Part shown: piece after piece, positions 58,435 to 64,000 of the stretch
Position numbering within the stretch: position 1 is the stretch's first letter
Layout of the letters: each line of letters opens with the position of its first letter
NCBI RefSeq assembly: GCF_009901955.1
Contig: NZ_WUTS01000001.1
Location: forward strand, 3,076,172-3,140,171
Length of the DNA: 64,000 bases
Direction of reading: 5' to 3'
Source of the DNA: Halomonas icarae
GTDB taxonomy: Bacteria; Pseudomonadota; Gammaproteobacteria; Pseudomonadales; Halomonadaceae
Made by a program: the position numbers and the translations under genes
Notes under the pieces: model-generated
The model's database searches: none
Seen by the model: the letters and a program-made list of their open reading frames with translations, nothing else
Told to the model about the DNA's origin: nothing

Positions 58435-58905
58435 TCAAGACTCCTCAACTGGCAGAGGCTTGCCGACCCGGCCGAAACGGCTGACGGCGATCTTCTTGGA
58501 AGCTACCGAGCCGGCGTCATGGGCCAGGGTGATACAGCCGGCGCTGCAGTCGTCGGAGTCATCATCGATACGGCCCGTGGCATTGAAGGTGATCACCAAG
58601 TCCTCCTCATTCACCTCCTCTACTGTCAGCTTGCCACTGCCACCGGCTCGCTGTCGCAGCAGGTTGCCTTCATCATCCTTCACCTGATAGGACCAGCCTT
58701 GTGCGAGCTCGAAGCTCACCGGCTCGCGGCGCTTGATGGCTTCACTACGCGCGAACCGAAGCCCGGTCAGGATCTCGTTATATTCTGAAGCCATCTGCTG
58801 GTCGGCCACCATGTTGCGATATCCAGGCACGGCAACCGTCATCAAGATAATCGCTACTGCCATGGTGATCAGCAGTTCGATCAGGGTAAAGCCTCGCTGC
58901 GCCAT
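58435..58905 (-). CDS. fimT: Minor pilin FimT/GspH-like
   Basis: 156 residues. Prepilin signal AQRGFTLIELLITMAVAIILMTVAVPGY, then the GspH/FimT body (EILTGLRFARSEAIKRREPVSF is the hallmark) and a terminal Cys pair DDCSAGC. FimT proteins can bind DNA in competence. Four bases separate it from pilE. Confidence 0.9.
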   Translation of the reverse strand: MAQRGFTLIELLITMAVAIILMTVAVPGYRNMVADQQMASEYNEILTGLRFARSEAIKRREPVSFELAQGWSYQVKDDEGNLLRQRAGGSGKLTVEEVNEEDLVITFNATGRIDDDSDDCSAGCITLAHDAGSVASKKIAVSRFGRVGKPLPVEES

Positions 58906-58909
58906 CTAG

Positions 58910-59320
58910 TCAGTCCTCAGGACAGTCCGTTGTGACTTCCCCGGTTGCATTGATCGCCAGGCACTGCTCCTCGACATTCGCCCCAGATTCTGCCGTGGCA
59001 GCCAGTGAATACGAGGCGGCACTGCTGGAAGAGAACGCGAAACTATACGTTTCGGTAGCATTCAAATCCGGATCGCAGCTGCTGTAGCTGTAGTTTTCGG
59101 TATAACAGCGCTCTACTGCTGCAGCCCCCTCCATCAGCCTGGCCTCGGCCTCGGCAGTATTTGCGCGGGCCACATACTGGGTGTAACTCGGATACGCAAT
59201 CGACGCCAAGATGCCGATGACGGCAACCGCAATCATCAGCTCGATAAGACTGAAGCCGGCGCTGTGCCGGGCAGTGCCTGCCGGACGCCGGGGAGTGCGT
59301 TGAGAGGTGTCGATGATCAC
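58910..59320 (-). CDS. pilE: Minor pilin PilE-like
   Basis: 136 residues from a GTG with GGGAG upstream. A 21-residue leader before the cleavage site is long ([36 protein letters not shown]). The body is small with two Cys pairs ([31 protein letters not shown]). In Pseudomonas pilE also sits beside ispH. First gene of the pilin run. Confidence 0.88.
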   Translation of the reverse strand: MIIDTSQRTPRRPAGTARHSAGFSLIELMIAVAVIGILASIAYPSYTQYVARANTAEAEARLMEGAAAVERCYTENYSYSSCDPDLNATETYSFAFSSSSAASYSLAATAESGANVEEQCLAINATGEVTTDCPED

Positions 59321-59543
59321 GCGTGACGTCTCCCTACGAGTGATGTATTTGTTTCAGTATGTATCAAGAGGCGAGACTCCGGTAGGGTGATGGACCAAAA
59401 ATGTCATGCTGCCAGGGTGAGCGGCATCCTGCACATATGCCATGACGGGCTAGGCGCTGAGTCGCTGCTGGCTACAGGGCATGATCGTCACCCCCTGACA
59501 CCCATTCCCGTGTGGTGCGCCGCACACCCCTTCCCGGGAGACA

Positions 59544-59579
59544 GAAACGCCGCCGTCTTCCGGGTGACGGCGGCGTTTC
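59544..59579 (-). terminator. Strong hairpin downstream of ispH
   Basis: A 14-bp perfect stem GAAACGCCGCCGTC/GACGGCGGCGTTTC with an 8-base loop lies 31 bases past the ispH stop, at the end of ileS-lspA-fkpB-ispH. The rest of the 290-base gap to pilE shows no gene. Confidence 0.75.
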
Positions 59580-59610
59580 CGGCTTGGCGCGGGCGGTGAT
59601 TGCGGCGCCG

Positions 59611-60564
59611 CTACTCGCTGACGATCACGCGCTCACGCAGCTCGCGGGGCATGGAGAAGGTGATGGTCTCCTCGCGGCCGGCGAGCTCCTCGGGGGCGCT
59701 GGCGCCGAGGCTCTTGAGCCGCTCGATCACGCCCTGCACCAGCACCTCCGGGGCGCTGGCGCCGGCGGTGACGCCGATGGCATTGACGCCCTCGAGCCAG
59801 GCCGGGTCGATCTGGTCGGCGTTGTCAACCAGATAGGCGGGGGTGCCGACCCGCTCGGAGAGCTCACGCAGGCGGTTGGAGTTGGAGCTGTTGAGGCTTC
59901 CCACCACCAGCACCAGGTCCGCGCCGTCGGCGAGTTCGCGCACGGCGTCCTGGCGGTTCTGGGTGGCGTAGCAGATGTCATCCTTGCGCGGCCCCTGGAT
60001 GTCCGGGAAGCGGGCGCGCAGGGCGTCGATCACCTTGGCGGTGTCATCCATGGAGAGGGTGGTTTGGGTAACATAGGCCAGGCGACTCGGATCCTTCACC
60101 TCGAGCGTGGCCACGTCCTCCTCGTTCTCCACCAGATGAATGGTGCCGCCGAGGCTGGTGTCGTAGCGCCCCATGGTGCCTTCCACCTCGGGGTGGCCGG
60201 CGTGGCCGATCAGCACGCACTCCTGACCACGGCGGGCGTAGCGCAGCACCTCCAGGTGCACCTTGGTGACCAGCGGGCAGGTGGCGTCGAACACCTTGAG
60301 GCCACGCTGCTCGGCCTCCTCCTGAACGGCGCGAGAGACGCCATGGGCGGAGAAGATCACGATCACGTCGTCGGGTACCTCATGGAGCTCCTCGACGAAT
60401 ACCGCTCCCCGCTCGCGCAGGCTGTCGACCACGAAGCGGTTATGGACCACCTCATGACGCACGTAGATCGGCGGACCGAACACGTCCAGCGCACTGTTGA
60501 CGATCTCGATGGCGCGGTCGACGCCAGCGCAGAAGCCACGGGGATTGGCGAGCCTGATTTGCAT
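59611..60564 (-). CDS. ispH: 4-hydroxy-3-methylbut-2-enyl diphosphate reductase IspH
   Basis: 317 residues from the ATG at 60564 ([19 protein letters not shown]). Last step of the MEP pathway. The three cluster Cys are in [23 protein letters not shown] and [11 protein letters not shown] region (upstream [14 protein letters not shown]). [12 protein letters not shown] has the proton-donor site. Partner of ispG in this window. Confidence 0.97.
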   Translation of the reverse strand: MQIRLANPRGFCAGVDRAIEIVNSALDVFGPPIYVRHEVVHNRFVVDSLRERGAVFVEELHEVPDDVIVIFSAHGVSRAVQEEAEQRGLKVFDATCPLVTKVHLEVLRYARRGQECVLIGHAGHPEVEGTMGRYDTSLGGTIHLVENEEDVATLEVKDPSRLAYVTQTTLSMDDTAKVIDALRARFPDIQGPRKDDICYATQNRQDAVRELADGADLVLVVGSLNSSNSNRLRELSERVGTPAYLVDNADQIDPAWLEGVNAIGVTAGASAPEVLVQGVIERLKSLGASAPEELAGREETITFSMPRELRERVIVSE

Positions 60565-60755
60565 GGTGAAAAATTCCTTGATGCGAAGCAGCATCAGTCA
60601 AACTGATTGCCAAGGCTGGCGAGCTTTAGAACGTTTGGCGTGAGCTTTTGGGTCAGACCCCAGCATAGCCGCCAAGCATGGCATTGTGCACAAAGCGAGG
60701 CAAACCCGACGCCTCCAAGGCTTTCCATCAGAGGCGCCGCCAGGCGTGGGGTGGC

Positions 60756-61217
60756 TTAGTGGGTAGTGGCCGGCACTACGTCGATGATCTCGACCTCGAA
60801 GGTCAGGGTACGCCCCGCCAGCGGGTGGTTGAAGTCCACGTCCACCTGCTCCCCCTCGATGGCGCTGATCACGCCGGGCAGCTCGCCGCCGGCGGGGTCG
60901 GCGAAGGACATCACGGTGCCGATCTCCAGGGGCTCTTCACCGAAGTCCTCGCGCTTGAGGCGCTGGATGTTCTGCGGGTTGTGCTGGCCGAAGGCGTGCT
61001 CCGGGGTGATCTCGAAGGTGGCGCTCTCGCCGGCGCTCATGCCCTTCATGGGGTGTTCGAAGCCGGGCGGCAGGTTGCCGTCGCCCAGCTGGAAGGTGGC
61101 CGGGGCCTTGTCGCGGGTGGAGTCCACCACGGTGCCGTCTTCCAGCTTGAGGGTGAAGTGCAGGGTCACTTCCATGCCCTCGTCGATGCGGTGCTGCGGG
61201 CTGTTCTGGTCGGTCAT
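60756..61217 (-). CDS. fkpB: FKBP-type peptidyl-prolyl isomerase FkpB (SlpA)
   Basis: 153 residues. FKBP fold with the inserted chaperone domain: VTLHFTLKLEDGTVVDSTRD, GDGNLPPGFEHPMKGMSAGE, EHAFGQHNPQNIQRLKREDF, and DFNHPLAGRTLTFEVEIIDV at the end. Cytoplasmic. Conserved order lspA-fkpB-ispH. Confidence 0.95.
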   Translation of the reverse strand: MTDQNSPQHRIDEGMEVTLHFTLKLEDGTVVDSTRDKAPATFQLGDGNLPPGFEHPMKGMSAGESATFEITPEHAFGQHNPQNIQRLKREDFGEEPLEIGTVMSFADPAGGELPGVISAIEGEQVDVDFNHPLAGRTLTFEVEIIDVVPATTH

Positions 61218-61281
61218 GGGTATCAGACTCGAATAAGGTGAAGATCGCCCGATAAATCGGGCTCCTGCGATAAAATCCTTG

Positions 61282-61797
61282 TCAGTTTCGCTGGCGGGCT
61301 CGGCGCTTCTCGCCGAACACCGACTCCCAGATCAGCCCGATGGCGCCCAGGGTGATGCCGATGTCCGCCACGTTGAAGGCGGGGTAGTACCAGCCCGCCG
61401 CGTGGAAGGAGAGGAAGTCGACCACATAGCCGTGCACCAGGCGGTCGTAGAGGTTGCCCAGGGCGCCGCCGATGATCATGGCCAGCGACGCCGCGAGCAG
61501 CGTCTCGTCGCGCTTGAGCCGGCGCATCCAGAGCGTCAGCCCGATGCTGGCCCCCACCGCGATGGTGGCGAACAGCCAGCGCTGCCAGCCTGGGTGGCTG
61601 GCCAGGAAGCTGAAGGCCGCGCCGGTGTTGTGCAGCAGCGTCAGGTTGAAGAACGGCAACACCTCCACCGGCCGGGCGTACTGCAGCCAGGCGGAGGCGG
61701 CGTACTTGGTGGCCAGGTCGAGCACGACCACCGCCAGCGCCAGCCATAGCCAGCGCAGGGGCTGGTGCACCGGCGGTATGGGCGACACCTCACGCAT
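61282..61797 (-). CDS. lspA: Lipoprotein signal peptidase LspA
   Basis: 171 residues from the ATG at 61797. Four membrane helices; the catalytic Asp pair is in [19 protein letters not shown] and [20 protein letters not shown] is conserved. It cleaves prolipoproteins such as BamB, NlpE-like and PilF of this window. Overlaps ileS by eight bases. Confidence 0.96.
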   Translation of the reverse strand: MREVSPIPPVHQPLRWLWLALAVVVLDLATKYAASAWLQYARPVEVLPFFNLTLLHNTGAAFSFLASHPGWQRWLFATIAVGASIGLTLWMRRLKRDETLLAASLAMIIGGALGNLYDRLVHGYVVDFLSFHAAGWYYPAFNVADIGITLGAIGLIWESVFGEKRRARQRN

Positions 61798-64000
61798 AGT
61801 GACGCGTCTCGCCCGGGCCATCCGGCAGGTTGCTGATGCAACGGCCGCAGAGGTCGACATGCGCGGCGTGGCTGCCCACATCCTCGCGGTGGTGCCAGCA
61901 GCGCTCGCACTTCTGGTTCGGGCTCTCGTTGACGGCGACCCTGAGGCCCTCGAGCTCGGTGGCCTCGGCCCCCTCGGGCGTTTCACCCTCGGCCAGCGGT
62001 GCCAGGCGCACCTCGCTGGTCAGCATCACGAAGCGCAGCTCGTCGCCCAGCTTGGCCAGCGTGGCGTGCAGGGCATCGTCCACGTAGAGGGTGACCTCGG
62101 CGGCCAGGCTGCCCTTGATCGCCTTGGCGTTACGGGCGTCTTCCAGGCACTTGTTGACCGCCTGCTTGACGTTGAGCACCTGCTCCCAGAAGTCGCGGCC
62201 CATCTCGGCGTCATCGGCCAGGGTCTCGAGCCCGGTGTAGTACTCCTCGAGCAGCACGCTGTCGCCGCGCGTCCCGGGGATATGCTCATGGATCTCCTCG
62301 GCGGTGAAGCTGAGGATCGGCGCCACCCAGCGCGAGAGCGCCTCGACCACGTGGTAGAGTGCGGTCTGGGCACTGCGGCGCGCCACCGAGTCGGCCTGGG
62401 TGGTGTACTGACGATCCTTGATCACGTCCAGGTAGAAGCCGCCCAGCTCGCGGGCACAGAAGCCGTGCACCTGCTGGTAGACATCCAGGAAGCGATACTC
62501 CTCATAGGCGGTCTCGATGCGCGCCTGCAGCTGGGCGGCACGGTCCACCACCCACTGGTCCAGGGCCAGCATCTCATCGAACGGCAGCGCGTCACGCTGC
62601 GGCTCGAAGCCGTTGAGGTTGGCGAGCAGGAAGCGCGAGGTGTTGCGGATGCGGCGATAGACATCGGCGGTGCGCTTGAGGATCTCGTCGGAGACCGCCA
62701 TCTCGCCGGAGTAGTCGGTGGAGGCGGCCCACAGGCGCAGGATGTCGGCGCCGAGCTTGTCCATCACCTGCTGGGGGGCGACCACGTTGCCCACCGACTT
62801 GGACATCTTGCGGCCCTGGGCATCCACGGTGAAGCCGTGGGTGAGCAGGCCACGGTACGGCGGGTGGCCGTCGATGGCGCAGCCGGTCAGCAGCGAGGAG
62901 TGGAACCAGCCGCGGTGCTGGTCGGAGCCCTCCAGGTAGAGGTCGGCGCGCGGGCCGCTCTCATGGCCGTGGGGGTGCGAGCCACGCAGCACATGGCGAT
63001 GGGTGGTGCCGGAGTCGAACCACACGTCCAGGGTATCGGTGACCTTGTCGTAGTCGGCAGCCTCCTCGCCCAGCAGCTCGGCGGGATCGAGGCGGAACCA
63101 GGCATCGATGCCCTCGGCCTCGACACGCTTGGCGGCCTCCTCCATCAGCTCGACCGTGCGCGGATGCAGCTCGCCGCTGGCCTTGTGCAGGAAGAACGGA
63201 ATCGGCACACCCCAGTTGCGCTGGCGGGAGATACACCAGTCGGGACGGTTGGCGATCATGCTGTGCAGGCGCGCCTTGCCCCAGGCCGGGGTGAAGCGGG
63301 TGGCCTCGATGCCCTCGAGCGCACGCTCGCGCAGGGTGCGACCATCCTTGCCGGCCACGTCCATGCCCACGAACCACTGGGCGGTGGCGCGGTAGATCAC
63401 CGGCGTCTTGTGGCGCCAGCAGTGCATGTAGCTGTGGGTGATCGGCTTGTGAGCCATCAGCGCGCCGACCTCCTCGAGCTTGGCGACGATCTGGGGGTTG
63501 GCCTTCCAGATCATCTGGCCACCGAAGAACGGCAGGCTGTCGACGTAGACGCCGTTGCCCTGCACCGGGCTCTCGATCTCGTCGAAGGTCATGCCGTGGG
63601 CTCGGCAGGTCACGAAGTCATCCACGCCGTAGGCCGGCGCCGAGTGGACGATGCCGGTGCTGCCCACTTCACACTCCACGTAGTCGGCCAGATAGACCGG
63701 CGACAGGCGCTCATAGAGCGGATGGCGGAAGCGGATGCCGTCGAAGGCCTCGCCACGGGCGGTGGCGATCACCTCGCCGCTCAGGCCGAAGCGCTCCAGG
63801 CACGACTCCACCAGCTCCTCGGCCAGCACCAGCAGCCGCTCGCCGGTGTCCACCAGGGCGTAGGTGAACTCCGGGTGCATGTTGAGCGCCTGGTTGGCGG
63901 GAACGGTCCAGGGCGTGGTGGTCCAGATGACCACCGCGGCCGGCTTGGGCAGCGCCTCCAGGCCGAAGACGGCCGCCAGGCGGTCCGCGTCCTCGATCGG
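61790..64000 (-). CDS. ileS: Isoleucyl-tRNA synthetase IleS, 5' end beyond window
   Basis: The frame is open to the window edge, giving 736 C-terminal residues of a protein usually about 940. Class I synthetase: editing domain region ([32 protein letters not shown]), [23 protein letters not shown] loop ([14 protein letters not shown]), and the C-terminal Zn site ([20 protein letters not shown]). The catalytic N-terminal HIGH motif is outside. Heads ileS-lspA-fkpB-ispH. Confidence 0.97.
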   Translation of the reverse strand, partial: PIEDADRLAAVFGLEALPKPAAVVIWTTTPWTVPANQALNMHPEFTYALVDTGERLLVLAEELVESCLERFGLSGEVIATARGEAFDGIRFRHPLYERLSPVYLADYVECEVGSTGIVHSAPAYGVDDFVTCRAHGMTFDEIESPVQGNGVYVDSLPFFGGQMIWKANPQIVAKLEEVGALMAHKPITHSYMHCWRHKTPVIYRATAQWFVGMDVAGKDGRTLRERALEGIEATRFTPAWGKARLHSMIANRPDWCISRQRNWGVPIPFFLHKASGELHPRTVELMEEAAKRVEAEGIDAWFRLDPAELLGEEAADYDKVTDTLDVWFDSGTTHRHVLRGSHPHGHESGPRADLYLEGSDQHRGWFHSSLLTGCAIDGHPPYRGLLTHGFTVDAQGRKMSKSVGNVVAPQQVMDKLGADILRLWAASTDYSGEMAVSDEILKRTADVYRRIRNTSRFLLANLNGFEPQRDALPFDEMLALDQWVVDRAAQLQARIETAYEEYRFLDVYQQVHGFCARELGGFYLDVIKDRQYTTQADSVARRSAQTALYHVVEALSRWVAPILSFTAEEIHEHIPGTRGDSVLLEEYYTGLETLADDAEMGRDFWEQVLNVKQAVNKCLEDARNAKAIKGSLAAEVTLYVDDALHATLAKLGDELRFVMLTSEVRLAPLAEGETPEGAEATELEGLRVAVNESPNQKCERCWHHREDVGSHAAHVDLCGRCISNLPDGPGETRHYA

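Overview
The window is about 64 kb of GC-rich chromosome from a gammaproteobacterium, most likely Halomonas or another member of the Halomonadaceae. This rests on protein style and on gene order: ileS-lspA-fkpB-ispH followed by minor pilins, lysM-dprA-tsaC-hemF-aroE divergent from def-fmt-rsmB, and iscR-iscS-iscA-ndk-rlmN-pilF-rodZ-ispG-hisS-yfgM-bamB-der. There is no rRNA marker, so the genus is an inference.

Layout. (1) 1-3.2 kb: a phosphonate-type ABC importer, phnD (5' end cut by the window)-phnC-phnE1-phnE2. (2) 3.2-7.6 kb: a decaying stretch. A gamma-glutamylcyclotransferase-like gene is fused to a broken beta-keto-acid cleavage enzyme gene. Next to it a defence-type helicase/nuclease locus has been reduced to a 5' SNF2-helicase fragment and a 3' restriction-helicase fragment, with an intact IS3-family element between them. 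(3) 7.8-14.3 kb: a complete minus-strand operon for a second organophosphorus importer (binding protein, alkaline-phosphatase-superfamily hydrolase, two permeases, ATPase, HAD phosphatase). It faces a GntR/UTRA regulator across an intergenic region that carries two identical operator-like sites in opposite orientation. (4) 14.4-14.85 kb: tRNA-Phe, tRNA-Gln and tRNA-Thr with a clear promoter and terminator. (5) 14.9-30.6 kb: housekeeping genes including mutY-yggX, an AsmA-like protein, hisBHAF with a tandem repeat grown from the 3' end of hisH, selD-mnmH, radA, hisC and a suhB homologue that has lost its catalytic residues. (6) 30.7-44.1 kb: one long plus-strand run from trmJ to der, including an isc cluster that contains only iscR, iscS and iscA. 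(7) 44.2-54.3 kb: a DUF815 ATPase, an M48 lipoprotein protease, aroE, hemF, tsaC, dprA, a LysM protein, def, fmt and rsmB. (8) 54.3-64 kb: a transposase stump, then minor type IV pilins (two PilX-like genes, pilW, pilV, fimT, pilE, no pilY1), then ispH, fkpB, lspA and ileS (5' end beyond the window).

The main themes are phosphorus scavenging by two importers placed around a scar of genome decay, and core functions (histidine, isoprenoid, Fe-S, heme, tRNA modification, outer-membrane assembly). The items most worth a second look are the importer operon with its two in-house hydrolases and mirrored operators, the catalytically stripped SuhB, the reduced isc cluster, the hisH-derived repeat, and the collapsed defence locus.
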